64,000 nucleotides of DNA from Bryoerythrophyllum caledonicum (GCA_963971425.1 OZ020519.1:4170028-4234027); one strand, 5' to 3'; positions 23,403-36,112 are shown, counted from the stretch's first letter. Numbers and translations: made by a program. Notes: a model not told the origin generated them from the letters alone.

Positions 23403-25114
23403 CGACGAGCCGACCATGTGCACATTTGAAATGTACCTGTTGCAGTCATGTTTTCGTCAAAGATGTTCCTGTTGTTCTCATTTCACATTTTTGCTTGTCG
23501 TTAAAGGAGAAAAGTGTCATGCCAAACGACAAAGATAGGAGCCTCCTCGATCACATTTTGAACGTTTTGTCAGAAGCAGGTCAGTGGATGGATCGATACA
23601 ATGGGAGAAAAATAATGCGCTCAATCACAGAGTGCATGCAGGGTCCTTTGCTTTACGAAACGTTATACAAGTCTAGTGGATATCTTTGATGTCCAAACAG
23701 ACGCTGCAAGAGTTTGCTTACGCACTGACTCTGGAACCATTGAAGCAATCAATCCTAAATAAGCCTCTTGATCTGGAGCTGTTTGGCAAGACTTGTGATT
23801 TGAAAATTGACGTCAAGGATTGGCGTTGGTCTACAAGAGGCATTTTCAAAGAAACTCATTTCTTCGCACATGAAACTTGCCGAGGGTACCGATACATAAT
23901 AGATACACATTCGAAGCATTTGAAGGGCGACAAGACGTCGCAGGCTAAGGAATTCGTTGCCGGATAGAGAAAATCCTTCTCAAGCATCCTTGGCATAAAT
24001 GGCTGCCCTCTAAAGTTTCAATTGTGATTTGGCTTATTCTTAACCCTTTACCGCCCAGGACCTGTTTCTGGAATACCAAGCATTCTGCTAATTTTTTTCT
24101 TTGAACCGGATTTGATGGAAATACAATGCCTAATATTAATATCTAACCTCACAAAAATTGAACTTAACCCATGACCTAAACTTTGGGGAAATTTTGCACA
24201 ACATCCAACGGTTGATGGAATAGATTATAGTGTTTAAAGTTACCATTTGTTGGTAGTGAAACCTGTGGATTTCGGAGGGTGTACTACTTTAACCATCAAT
24301 AGATTCTTGCAAGAATTTTTTTACTTTGAATAAGAGCGGTTCACATGTGCACTAGGTTGATAGCTTTCGCATTGACATATCATATGTGAAGAAATATTTA
24401 TACTCAATTATTGGTGATTTTTCCTATTTCCTACTTGATTGTATACAAAAATGTTCCAACCTTGTACGAATCAAAGCGGAAGTTTTGTATGTGAGGAGAG
24501 AGATCAACAAACACAAAACAATGAAGAATGTGTCATAGAGGAAGTTCAATCAACATTAAGACCAAAATCAATGTGCATGTGTGTGAAATACAACATAGTA
24601 TGTGGCATGGTATTCACTGTATTCACTATATTTTAGTATATCTGGTGTATTTTGTGTTGTATTCCTAGCTTTTCCAAGAGTTCTATAAATCCAAATCATG
24701 ATCTAATTGTTGGAGAGTGTTCATGTAATGTGTGCGCAAATCTGAACCTTGTATCTTGAAGCCTAGTTCCTCATGGATTTCATGCAAATTGAGTTTGAGC
24801 ACCTCCGGAGTCCCATTTCGGGCTTCCTGGGCGCTAAAGGGTTAAATGGCATATCTCCCCTAATCCTAATTTCCTTCCGAGGGACATTAGTAGTACATGT
24901 AGGCGTTCGAGAGCCTCACTTCCAACGGTGGGAGACTCTAGAGCGTCTTCTTCATTGGACACAAATTTCTCTTGTGAGTCAAACTACATTAAGTGCTGTC
25001 CCCGATGGTGACCGTGTGAATGATGTATCTCCTTTTGCTGATGAGGAAGATGGTTTACTTCAAGTCGAGGACGAGCTTCAAGCCCCAGTGCGCTTTTGGA
25101 TCTTTGGACTATAG
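23403..25114 (+). pseudogene. Broken coding remnant inside the TTAA element, family unknown
   Basis: Three plus-strand segments read like coding sequence: 23403-23689, 23689-23967 (frame changed by one near 23686), and, beyond the nested element, about 24846-25114. The second contains DVKDWRWSTRGIFKETHFF and ends in a stop. The third contains VREPHFQRWETLERLLHW. I do not recognise a domain, and no clear DDD/DDE residues could be assigned. Being enclosed by the element's inverted ends makes a former transposase or accessory gene possible, but that is inference. Confidence 0.35.
24044..24841. mobile_element. 798-bp TTAA-flanked MITE, family B copy 1 (nested)
   Basis: TTAA flanks both ends (24040-24043 and 24842-24845). 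The ends are CCCTTTACCGCCCAGG and, inverted, CCCTTTAGCGCCCAGG. It is inserted into the element at 23395-25570. A relative lies at 61833-62704. An incidental 65-codon frame inside it (24439-24636) is not a gene. Confidence 0.82.
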
Positions 25115-25574
25115 GCAATGACTAGGCAATGATCCTTTTCACATGCTTATCTTTTGTGTGATTCTCTTGCTTGTTGGTCTTTTAATGTAGTTTGTTTGTC
25201 TTAGATTTAGTGCCTATCACCTGACACGTTGCTAGGATTGGACTGTTGCTTTCGCTTCCGTCTTGACTGGTTCTACGTCGATACTTTGGTTCATATCTGG
25301 GGTCCTCTCCCGAGGCTGCTCCGGGTTCTTTATGTGATTTCCTCCTTCTTGGCGCTCTTCATTGGACGTCTTTTACCTCTTTGGCGGTTAGGACTTGGGA
25401 TGCTCTCTCCGTTTACCTTGACTCCTGCCGGGTACTTCCCTCTTGGGCGTGTATTTTGGCCCTCGTGCCTATTTTTTTAACCTATCCCAAAGTGGGTTTT
25501 GAGCTCCCAAAAAACAGTCTCATCGACCACTTTTTGGTCCCTTCGTCTTGGTCCCTTCGTCGTTAAAGAGTTAA

Positions 25575-26251
25575 AGGGGTCAAAGCCTGTAAATGTCACA
25601 GAAACGCGCGAACAAGTTGGCACACAAGCCACCCAATTCCCCCCAACCTGCCTTTGCCCAATCAAACCCTTCAAGAAACAATAACAATTGCGCCATGTGA
25701 CACATGAAATCCGACGTGGCTGCCACGCGAGCATAACCACGCTCTAAAATCTCCTTTCACACCGCCCTATGAGTCGCACCATTGACGAGACCAAAGCGCA
25801 CCTGCAGCAGTGGAGGCCCGAATGCCGGGTCTCCTCTACATCGATCGCCCCAATCATCTCCTCCAGAGATTCCTGCCCCTGCACGAGATCCCTTTTCCAG
25901 CATCTCGCTTGCCGATCGCGGATGTCATGTACACAATCCATGTATCGTTGCGTCTGTTGCCGAGATGCGCAGAAGACGTTGGTTGTCGACGCCGGCATCT
26001 TAATCTGTGGGATCATACATGTGATAACTCGAAGTTGTTTCGCTATGTTGAGAGCTAGTATCACGTTCCTAGTGCTGTTTACAAACAGTACTGCCAATTC
26101 ATTTCCTCGTGTTGCTGCAGTGCCTGTTACGGCAACGTCGTACTACGCTGAAGAGGAGAGGAGGAACCTGATCGAGAGGAGTGTGAGGTGACAGGGGGGT
26201 TGCAGTTTGAGGAGGAGAGTCCGATCGAGTGAGTGAGCTGTGCTTGGGGTT
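25575..26251. other. Upstream region of the acyltransferase-like gene
   Basis: GC rises towards 26200. The open frames on both strands in 25770-26190 overlap each other and show no homology I can see, so I read this as promoter and 5' leader. Confidence 0.4.
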
Positions 26252-27805
26252 ATGGCGGATTCCGTGGTGGTGCAGACGGCGAATCGGAAGCTGGGCAAGA
26301 CGGAGACGAATTGGATAGCGGCAGTGGAATCAGGGACAGGCACGACGATAACCTCGATTCTGTTTGCGCGCTGGGTGCCAGTGGCGGAGCTCGAGGGCGC
26401 GCTGCAGGATCTCTTGCAGGTGCATCCGCGTCTTCGCTCCGTGATTGTACGAGAAGGAGGTGAGTATTTTTTTCAGACTCGCGAGGATGCGCCGTGTGTG
26501 AGCGTCTGGGAGAGCGAGGAGAGAGCATTTGACGACAAGGAGGAGCCATGGCACTCGGTTACGGAGGAGGAGCTCAACACGCCATTTCCGACGGAGTTTC
26601 CGATCCCAATGTTCGTGCCAAAGCTGTTCCTGCTTCCGCACTCGCAGTCGCTCCTCGTGCTGCGCCTCCATGCCGCCGCGGCCGACATGGCCAGCACCGC
26701 TACCATGGTGAACCACATCGTCCGCGCTCTTCACAGGAAAACTAGCTGCAACGGCGGATCAGCAGTTGGTAGAACTCTCTTCCTTCCGTCCGTGGAAGAC
26801 GCCATTCCATCCGGGCAGGCCAGCAAGCCGTTCTGGGCGCACGGCGTGGACGTCGTGGGCTACGGCCTGGTGTCGCGCCGTCACGCCTTTCTGCCATTTG
26901 AAAACACCGACAGCCCGCGCGCGTCGCAGCTCCTCCGCGGCGCGTTGTCTGTCGACGCCACCAGTCTGCTCCTCAAGGTAGGGTCCTTCACTTCCAATGC
27001 CAAGCTCGATTAGCTACATCATTAATGCTACCAATCTGCTCCTCAGGGTAAGGTTCCTCACTTCCGATGTCCACACAATGTTGACACTGCTAGCTCCATT
27101 TGGGTGTACAGGAATGCACGCGCCACGGCGTCCACATCCACGGCGTGATCAACGCTGCAGCGCTCAAGGCAGTCGCAGCGTACAAGCGCGTGGGCGCCAA
27201 AGGCGAGCATTACGGCACAACCGTGCTGCTCCAGTGTCGGGACCGTCTGCAGCCTGCGCTTCCAAAGTCCTCCATCGGTGAGCAGTCCTTCCAATTCCCG
27301 AGATATCCTTCGGCGAGTTAAAGATTAATCTCTATCATCTTTTATGAAAGCAGGGTTCTACCACGCAGCGCTTGTGAGGACGATTCACACCTCGGAGCAG
27401 GAACCGTTCTGGGACCTGGCGACGCGATGCGCGCAGGACGTCGACACAGCCATCCGGAACCGGAAGCATTTCACGGACATGGGAGACTTGAATGCGCTCA
27501 TGGTGCAGGCGATGCGGTTTCCCAATCTGACGCCGAGCGGGAGCCTCCGGACCTCGGTGCTGTCCACCATGTACGAGCCCGTGGTGGAGCCGGATCTCGA
27601 GGGGGACGAGGCCGCGGCGGCCGTGGGCGTCAAGGATTACTTGTCGTGCTCGTCGACTCATGGCGTGGGCCCTTGTCTGGCGATATTCCCTTTCATGCGA
27701 GGAAATGCTCTGCGATTCTCGTTCGTTTACTCGTCGCCGTTGTATTCGAGGTCCTTGATGCGGACGCTTGTGGATTCAATTCTTTTCTACCTCTCTCCAG
27801 ATTAG
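26252..27805 (+). CDS. Condensation/acyltransferase-fold (CAT-like) protein
   Basis: Three exons, 26252-26977, 27112-27277 and 27354-27805, with GT-AG borders and matching phases, give 447 residues ending in TAG. The start ATG 26252 precedes MADSVVVQTANRKLGKTE. The N-terminal part has the look of the chloramphenicol-acetyltransferase-like superfamily: GxxExNW start, TSILFARWVP, then ALQDLLQVHPRLRSVI. The active-site region is RLHAAAADMAS (His140, Asp145), an H-x4-D spacing rather than the usual HHxxxDG; the position of the catalytic second His is Ala. The second exon has HGVHIHGVINAAALKAV, typical for the C-terminal half of these proteins. The usual DFGWG motif of BAHD enzymes is not seen. 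It could transfer an acyl group or have lost catalysis; the substrate cannot be inferred. No targeting signal is obvious. Confidence 0.72.
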
Positions 27806-28538
27806 TATCAATCTAATCTTGTCAATATTTGTGATGTGTGGTACTGAATCAACGATCAATTCAACTCTTTGTGCACATTGCTCATTGAATGCTCACTGAA
27901 ATGTTGGGAGCATCCTTTCGTTTTGAGATTCTTTGGTAGTTCTAGACTTCTTTGGTACATTCTTTCTCCTGCTTCGTATCCAATGTCGAACAGAGGAAGA
28001 AATACAGTCAGCTCCCTTTACAAGAGCATCTGTTCAACAGCCAGCTTCCTCTGCAACAATCCCCTCCCTCTATAACAGATGTTTCAACAAACAGGGCTGT
28101 TGTAGAGGAAGCTGAGTGTAAATGCTAATGATGCGCCTCACATTTTCTTTTGTTGCTTCTGGGACGCTGAAACCTCATTGATCCTTAAACGTCAATCGGG
28201 AACTGAATATACCGGCACATATTTTATATTGTAGGATACAAAAAAATGTATTAATGTTTAGCAAGACATACACCTTTGGATTGAAGATTCTTCAACTAAC
28301 ATTTTCATTTGGAGGTGATTTCAATATCAGAACCTTATCATGTTGAAGTATGACACTATACGTGTAGAATATTGTGGCCACCGATGGCACCATCTGACGT
28401 TTAACACTTCAGCAACAAATCGGTCATTGTTGGACGCAACTATCTCTATTTTGCTCAAGAAGGTAAGGAAAACAAAAAGACTTGAAAGTACAGCAGAAGA
28501 TGGCCAACAAGTGTGCTATGTTACCTTTTTCTTCACTA
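27806..28538. other. 3' flank and intergenic
   Basis: 28001-28120 contains an imperfect inverted pair (AGCTCCCTTTACAAGAGCATCTGTTCAAC near 28010 and GTTTCAACAAACAGGGCTGTTGTAGAGGAAGCTG near 28080). No gene seen. Confidence 0.35.
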
Positions 28539-29236
28539 CACTAAAGATGATATTTAGTATTCGCAACACTAATTACGAACTTGAACGCTAAATGTCAATT
28601 ACCCTACTAATGTAACAACATTAAATGTCAATTTAAACACCAATTGTCAATTTCTGTAACTTTTGCCCTTATTATATTTTAACATATTGACATTTAGTGT
28701 TGGTTATGTAACAATGTCATATGCCACATTTCATTGCAAGTCACCCAAATCTCGCCACATGTCAAAAGAAAACCTTCCATGTTGTGCTGATTTTTTTAAG
28801 GTTGGATTTTCAAATGATGATTTCGGGGGCAGTTTTTGTCCAATTTGAGATTTTCTGGAGCCTAACTAAACTGATTTGAAAAGGCGCTTCCAATGGCATC
28901 TTACCCCATCTTCAAATTCGTCTTAAATAAAAAGTTATAGTGAATAATTTTGGGCAGATTTCTTGAGTTTTGGTTGAAAGTTTGAGGAGGCATATCTTTA
29001 TCAATTTCGCACCAATCCTATCGATTGAGGTGACCAGCTTCTGTGTTTTTTCAAGGAGATTCCATCGGTATACAGTACATCTTCTAATTCGTCGTGATGC
29101 AAAAGTTATGAGCAATTTTGTTAGACTGATTTTTTGACATTAAACACTAAATGTAAACAAATTGACATTTAGTGAAAGTCAGGTCATAGGGGTAGTTACA
29201 CTATTGATCCCTAAACACCAAATATCATCTTTAGTG
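28539..29236. mobile_element. 698-bp inverted-repeat element flanked by TA
   Basis: The ends are CACTAAAGATGATATTTAGT and, inverted, CACTAAAGATGATATTTGGT, each flanked outside by TA (28537-28538 and 29237-29238). The same CACTAAA start and TA flanks occur in the 308-bp element at 3633. Internal words GACATTTAGTG repeat. Non-coding. Confidence 0.7.
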
Positions 29237-29238
29237 TA

Positions 29239-31125
29239 TTGGTTTTCCACAGGCCAGGCATACATTTCGAAGTATTCGTAGCAGAAGCCGCATATGGTTG
29301 CCAGGGTGAAATATTGGTTGAGAGAGAATTACGTGGGCAAAGTGACCTAAATATATATTGGTCCACTACTTATATTGTAAATACTATAAGATTCAATGCA
29401 GTAAATATTTTTGGGTTTGTTGCACCCTAAACTATGCGTGGGGGAAAATGTAACAAGATATGTGAGGACAATTTGGTTCGAAAGAAGCTTTGATGCTCCT
29501 CCAAGGTTGGGTGCACATCATACATCGTAATTCTGTGGATACCATCAGCAAAAGTCTGGAAGTTTTTTTTGTTGAGGTCTCGTGTGAGTTGCTAGGAGAA
29601 TTTTGTGGCTATTTGGTTGATCGATATGTTAAGCTCTAAACCTAAACCTGTGTATACCTGGAACATGTAACAAGTCATGTGAGGACAGTTTGGAGTTTAT
29701 GTTGTTTGAAAGGAGTTGAAGATGGGAGAGAGGAATGCACCACCGCGTATCCAATCACATGAAGCTACAACAATAAATACAAAAGGAATGACGAAGCTCA
29801 TTCATGTAGCTCATCTCTTGGTAGAGAGATGTAGCAGATTTGAATGAGCTGATATCATAGAGGTCTGGAGAAGATCCTGCTTTGGAGTTGAGAGCGAGAC
29901 TTGAGTTTGCGGCTGCGCATCTAACATCACGCAAGTTCTCTTCTTCAACCACCAGGTTTAAGAAGTCTAGACTGGCAGCCATCACTCAATGTATAAAACA
30001 ATAACAAATTATAGACAAAAGGTAGTAAAAGAAGTCCCTAATATCCCATTAAATATTTTCTACACATGTTTCATAATTTATAGTTTGATGTCCTTGTAGC
30101 AAAATAGTTGTTAGCATTTATGGAATGAACTTGGTTTTTTATAAGTGAATGGTTTTATTCCGCACTAAATACTTTATCTTTTAACACAAGTGATTTAGAT
30201 AATTATTGGATATAATTTGCCACAGTTTTAGAAACAAATAGTTCAAATTCTAACATATAGAAAACCAATAGGGGAATAAGATGTCATATAGAAGAGTAGA
30301 AAAATGTGATTTCAATGGTTTTTACAATATGGGACACCAAACACCGAATATAGTGTGGAATAGAGTAGTTTGAGTTTCTGCACTAGCTGAATATTTTCAT
30401 TCAATTAGCAACAACCTCACATTTGCTTGAAAATGAATACTCAGCTGAAATTAGGGTTATATACTTAGGCAATTTACGTTTGTAAATATGTTTCATTTAG
30501 ATTAAAAAACATATCATATCACTAACTACACGCAATTAAGCAATTATGCACTTAGCCAAGTGCACTGGTTGCTGGTAGAAAGCCGCAAGGAATTTGCTCA
30601 TAACTTTTTTTCAAATCAAAATTTGGCAAAAGTTTAGTATGTTTTTGGTCAAAATTTTTTGGTGTTTGTTGTGTCATACATTGGCATCTTCATGTTCATA
30701 TCAGTAATATATTTTTTACATTTGCTATCTTTTTTTAAGAAAATATATGATTTCTAATCTAGTTTACAAATCGTGCTACAAATTTATAATTTGTAGCACA
30801 AAGAGATTATAAATGTGTTATGAGTTATTATAGGATTTTAGAGTACTGCACTACAAATACAATGTGTAAGAGATACAAAAATATATATGCAATTTCCAAC
30901 AACAGTGTAAAGTACCTCACTGTATTTTATAATGCAAAAACATACATAATCAAGCAATTCCACACTATTGCTGAGGAATTCTAAAATCAAACATATCATA
31001 TGGGCCACCCAATATATAAATATATAGCACCCACCCAACGATAGACACATCTCAAACTGCATTATACTAACGTACTTGCCACCTAAACCGCGTGCATGCT
31101 CTACTATAGTATATAGCTCCAGGGC
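29239..31125. other. AT-rich intergenic stretch
   Basis: No gene seen. 29410-29750 repeats the words GTAACAAG...TGTGAGGACA...TTTGG twice (29449-29474 and 29667-29692). Most of 30000-31100 is AT-rich with no coding signal. Confidence 0.4.
30773..30799. repeat. 27-bp perfect hairpin
   Basis: GTGCTACAAAT is followed by TTATA and the exact inverse ATTTGTAGCAC. It lies about 330 bp beyond the 3' end of the large decayed gene and could be a terminator-like or element-end structure. Confidence 0.7.
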
Positions 31126-34100
31126 TCAGAGCTCATCTTCTGGCGGAACGACTCCCTCCACGTGTCCAATGGCGTAACCCACCATAGTGGACAATTCATG
31201 ATCCTACACTGGATGATCTCCCACATCTTCGATGCCAGTGGACGCACACTCAACAAATCGGTAATTGCCAGGAACACCCTCCCGCGTATGCATTACGCTA
31301 TCATCATTGTAGAAAAAGCCATCCTCTGAATTGAAGGACATCTCTCGCTCTGACGAGAAGGCCTCCTGAAATGCAATGATGTCCTCGGATATGCTAGATC
31401 TTGGAACGGAAGGCAAACTTGGTCCGGTATCACTCTGAGTACCTCCGAATGTCTCTTGTGTCTCCGATATTGGCTCTGATTGAGAAGGCATCGAAGGCTG
31501 TGGAATCCTCCTTTGCACCGAAAAAAACTTCAATGAATCTAATTCTTCTTCCTCCATCTCCAACCTAGGACCATCAAATGTACGCCCCCCTCCTGCCCTT
31601 GCCGCCAAACTAACATCTATTACACCGGTATCTTGCATCCTCTCTGTAGGTGTTGCAGACGTCTCCCCTGAAGTATCTCCCACCGTCCGCTGCGTTGATG
31701 GAATCCTCTCTCTTGGAGGAGATTGGTTCACTCCATCTTCATCGGCGTCTGAACTAGTGCGAGATGAGAAATCTTCAGTGGTACCTGAACGTGGCAATCT
31801 CTCATTTAAACCACCTCCATCCTCATTATCGTCTTCATTCCTCACTCCACCAACCGCCTCTTCGGTCTCAGGTATGATGTTGCAACTAGTACTTGTTCCA
31901 CCATTCCTAACCAACAGCTGTCCTTGAAAATTGTCGAACAACTCATTGTATAGGAATGAAACTCTGTCTGTACAATCGTCAATGATACAAATCTCCGATC
32001 CCTAGAAATCTCCTTCAAGGATCGTGGGAATGGCCGTAGATATGTTACACGCCACTAAACCCCAACCATGGGGCAAGTATGAGCCCACTAGTCTTGCCAG
32101 CTTTGATGGAGATCTCTCAAGTGAATCAACTTCAGAGGGTTGGCGTGCCGCATTCCAGTCATCCAAGAATACAACCGGAAGTGGAACGTCTTCAGAAACA
32201 TAGTTCGGGCCAGGAGATGTACCCACAGGGTGCTGCATACAAATCACAACATCGCCAATCGGTTGTACTACTTGCTCCAGATGCCCATTCTCTGTAAAAT
32301 CGAGAGCATAGGGATTAACTGAGTTGGGATCAAATGCCCAGCATCCACGTCGCATAGTACATCCCTCTCGAAGCTTCACCTTCGTGAGTAATTCCTCGTT
32401 AGCATACACGGCCGCTGGTAACAAGAAGATGACGTTCCATCGTTCAATATTCGCCATCCATAATGTCAACTGTGCAAAAGCTGCGGATAACTGGGCGTCT
32501 CCTCAATGGCCATCTCCATGCCTTCCACCGCCACGTCGACAATCAATCACCTACAAACATGGTTTCCCGAGCTCTATGTAATCGGTGCGGAATAATTCTC
32601 TTCTACACCGAACCGGAAGAAGATTCTCTGTGTTGTTCTGGCCTGGCCTCTTGACTTCCATCTGCCATTTCCAATTAGCAGTAGCCAGTCCTCCCACATC
32701 CACGGATAGTCCAATGTATCCACGCCCCCTTGCTGCAATGTCACCATAATGAAACCTAATGGAAGGGGGGATGAGATAGCTTGTCTTCCAGTTTAGACAC
32801 CTTCCCCGCACAGGAGCAGTCCAAGCTTTTTTCGTGGTAGCATTCAAAAGCTTCCCAAAGGTATCAAGTTGTGCGTTACTCCTCGGAAAATAATTCCCTA
32901 CACAGATACAAAAGAACTCCTCCATGGAATCAGGTGTACTTTCCTTGTTCTCCACCATCAACCAACGGATGGAATTCATCACAGCTTCTTGTCTCTGATA
33001 TCGATCAACCACACCAGCAATCATACGAGGATGTGGATTCTTGTCTTTTACACCGTCGAAGTAATATGCTTGACGAGGTCTTACTCCATCCTCCGTCACC
33101 GGCTTCATTGCAGCAGACTTTGCCAATCGAAGATAATATGGAATTGGAACCCTACCTAACGGCCTCAACCAATTCTGGGTCATCTCCTTTCTTGTTGGTC
33201 GTGCGTCCACATTTGGATCCAGCTCTTTCTTCCTCGCCATGTCCTTCCACTTGTCCTCTTCCTCTTTGCTGTAAAAGAAAATGTCGTCTTCGTAGTCCTT
33301 GCATACTTGAATGATAGCTTGGAAGCAGTCATTGCTCGGATTCCATGCATGATTGGTCAGATCCTCCATGTTTTTGGCCAACCTCTTCACCGTGACAACT
33401 CCATCCCCTTTGGGCAACTTATGCACTGCACTTGCCGCACTCACCAAAGCAACAGCCCTGCGTGCATCGTTCGCACGTAGTGTGTTATCAGGCCTCCCGT
33501 ATAGATCCCAAATCTGACGGATCTTCCTCAAATCCTCCTCCATGGTAGAATATGATTGTCTGTGGAACTCCGCCACGTTGATCCGTGCAGACTTCTCAAT
33601 GTAAAAGCGACGATCATCATACACTACAAAAGAAGCCTCCCGCCGCTCGAACGTGTCGAGGTACTTATTTAAAGGCATAGTACCATCTCTCCGTTGTTGC
33701 TGTGCAAACTTACAAGCTGCTACTATGTGTTGCCCATCCACCAGTTCCCAAATTATATGATCTTGAAGCCAAGAATACTGGGATCCCATGGCACCCTGTG
33801 CAGAAGCACTCCCGTGTGCAATGAACATGCGCTCTAATTCTCGTGCGGTTCCTACCAACGGAAATGGCAGCTCCTCCTTCTCAATGACACCATCATCGGT
33901 GGTTGTATGCAGGATGTATCTGATCGGTCGAAGTACCAATCTACTCACCCGACTCACGGATTCTGGGTCTCTTAAGCGGTTAAATACTTCTCTGACCCTC
34001 TTCTGTGATAAAACCCGGTGGTTCGTTTCCGGGTTCTCCACAGAGACAATGCGGTCTATGTGTGCCTTAAACACAAAATTTCCCCACATTGATCCTTTTG

Positions 34101-35118
34101 CAATCTCCTCTGCTGTAGGCACTGGTGCTTTTAAATACATTGAAGTTGGATCATCCTGCGGTATCTCCGCAATGTCTTCAAAATCCTCTGGTACATTGTC
34201 CGATAGGTCGTGAAATGCTTCTTCCTCTGGCACCGTGGCTGACAAATGAGCTAAATCTCCCAGTGTAGATGTTTGGGCCCTACGATGACCATCGGACGTC
34301 CTTAGGCCCGACCTAGGAACCCTCCCACCCGAACTTACACTTCTCCCAATCAACCTCCTCCGGCTGGGATCCAATCTTGATGGGCCTTCTCTTGAACCAG
34401 AAGCTACATCACTCTCAACACGCCGTGGCCTCTTCGTAGGATGTCTACTCGTTAAGGGGGGATTGGGTAATGTTTGTATCGCAGAAGTCGTGGTGGGATG
34501 TTGGCCTCCACTTCCACTCCCCCTCTCCATTGGTCGCCAATCTAATTGCAACGGCTCAGCTAGAATTCGATAAACTTCAGTTTCTTCTCGTTCCGCTGCT
34601 GGGGCTCGAGTTGTCGCACGTGATGGGTCCCTCTCCCGTAATGCCTCATATCTAATATGTTCCTCCATAATCTTCTTAGCCTTCAATACCATCTCCGATG
34701 AAAACGCTAAACATGCTAAGACATTATTGTCTCTAGCAGTACGTGCCGCAAGAGAGATGTTCAACCAAAACGTCTGCAATGATTTGAGAAACTTCACTTG
34801 ACCTGGATTTTGAAGAAGATTCAAAGGGACACGTGCAAGAAGCAACTTCTTCGAAAGAGAAGTCTTCAACTCCGATTGACCTAGACCCACTTCGCAAGTT
34901 ACGTAAACCATATCATCACTTCGAAGAGTGATTGCCTGGATTTTGCCAAAACTCTTCCCCCACGCTGATGTACGCTTCCCCAGCTCAAAGGGATAATCCG
35001 TCACCCACAAGAAGGCGCTCGACTCATCTACATCCGCAATCCACCAGCCGTGGCTCTCCCACATTCTGTAAATTTTTGGTGGTGCCATAGCGCTACGCTC
35101 AAAAAACCTGTATATCAT
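31126..35118 (-). pseudogene. Large decayed gene with a ParB-like DGQH segment
   Basis: A single minus-strand frame runs from ATG 35118 (or 35088, MAPPKIYRMWESHGWW) to TGA 31126-31128, about 1,330 codons, broken only by four in-frame stops: TAG 32551-32553, TGA 32503-32505, TAG 32002-32004 and TAG 31204-31206. Coding-like sequence continues after each stop, so they look like nonsense mutations; a short intron could also remove the first two. The first 855 codons hold an ordered N-terminal part, a Ser/Arg/Pro-rich linker with basic PTKRPRRVE (about 227-235), and a second folded part. There, WELVDGQHIVAACKFAQ (DGQH at 461-464) resembles the ParB/sulfiredoxin-fold signature DGxHR. The C-terminal third is acidic and low in complexity. 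No database family is recognised with certainty. Size, decay and setting suggest a gene of a large mobile element. Confidence 0.6.
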
Positions 35119-36112
35119 TACAAAACGATAGTCCCTATTAGTATGGAATAAGAATTTTTGGATCTCTACTCATTGCACAACTTTATTGAATTTGCTACAC
35201 CCCTTGTCCACCTCTAAAAACTTTTGTACTACACAAGATCTAAATCCAATACCATAGTGTTAAGCATGGTGTTAGTTCTTTGGTTAAATAGCATATTAAT
35301 CCAAGTCAATTATTTTCACACATTGTCACACATTTTCGGCCACGGTACCAAAAAATCTTCCACCTTTCCACATAAAACTTTGAGATCTTCGTACGATTCA
35401 GTTTTGTTTTCTCTTATGGCATTATGTGATGTAAACCTTCTTATTGACCATTTGGATTCTCAATTAATACAATATAAAGGTCACAAAAAATTATAACGTG
35501 AATTGTGAATTATTGAACCTCCACTCATTGCACAATTTTTTTGAACATGCTACACTCCTCCGCTACGTCTAGAAATTGGTGTATAAGGAATTAACATCAT
35601 GCTTAACATTATGGTAATTAATTGAGACCTTTTAAAGCGCAAAAATTGAACACCAAGTGATGTAAAACTCTGTTGATCCAGAATACGGAGTGAAGAAAAT
35701 TAGCCCTTCTCTCTACTTCAAACACTGTAATCTTTCAATCCGTGCGGTCTAAATTTATGGACTTTTGTGAGTGCATAATTGCTTAATTGTTGTGGAGGCC
35801 ACAAACTGAGAATTGACCTAATGAAACACCAGACAACATCCCTTCGAGGTGAACGAGGCAAATGCAACATAGGACATTCTCTTCATTATGGCAAAAGCCT
35901 GGAGCTCAAAAAGAAAGAAAAAAAAACAGCATGGAAGAACCACAATGACAGGCATATGTGGAAAAAACAGTGCAGCCAATGGACTTGGAGACCGGCTCAT
36001 CGAACAGCCTTAAAAATGATGTACATAGTCTAAATTTTGTGAGCGCATAATTTTGTGAGGGCATAAATCCGGGTATCAACCTAGGGTATCAGGCAAGGCA
36101 TTTCCAAGTCTT
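35119..36112. repeat. Fragments of TTAA elements (family C)
   Basis: 35130-35780 shares, in order, the words of the elements at 38246, 39881 and 58305: CTCATTGCACAA, TTTGAAT/CATGCTACACCCCT, TGTACTACACAAG, AACATCATG, CTCTACTTCAAACACTG and TTTCAATCCGTGCGGTC. No complete ends were found. No gene seen. Confidence 0.55.

Larger units (their letters stand above)
23395..25570. mobile_element. ~2.2-kb TTAA-type element with degenerate open frames
   Basis: The left end is CCCTTTAACGACGAGCCGACC, preceded by ATAA (one base from TTAA). The right end, inverted, is CTCTTTAACGACGAAGGGACC and is followed by TTAA (25571-25574). About 14 bp of the ends agree. The element is interrupted by a second TTAA element at 24044-24841. 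It holds open frames on the plus strand (next entry), which makes it the only longer, coding-like TTAA element in the window. Confidence 0.6.
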
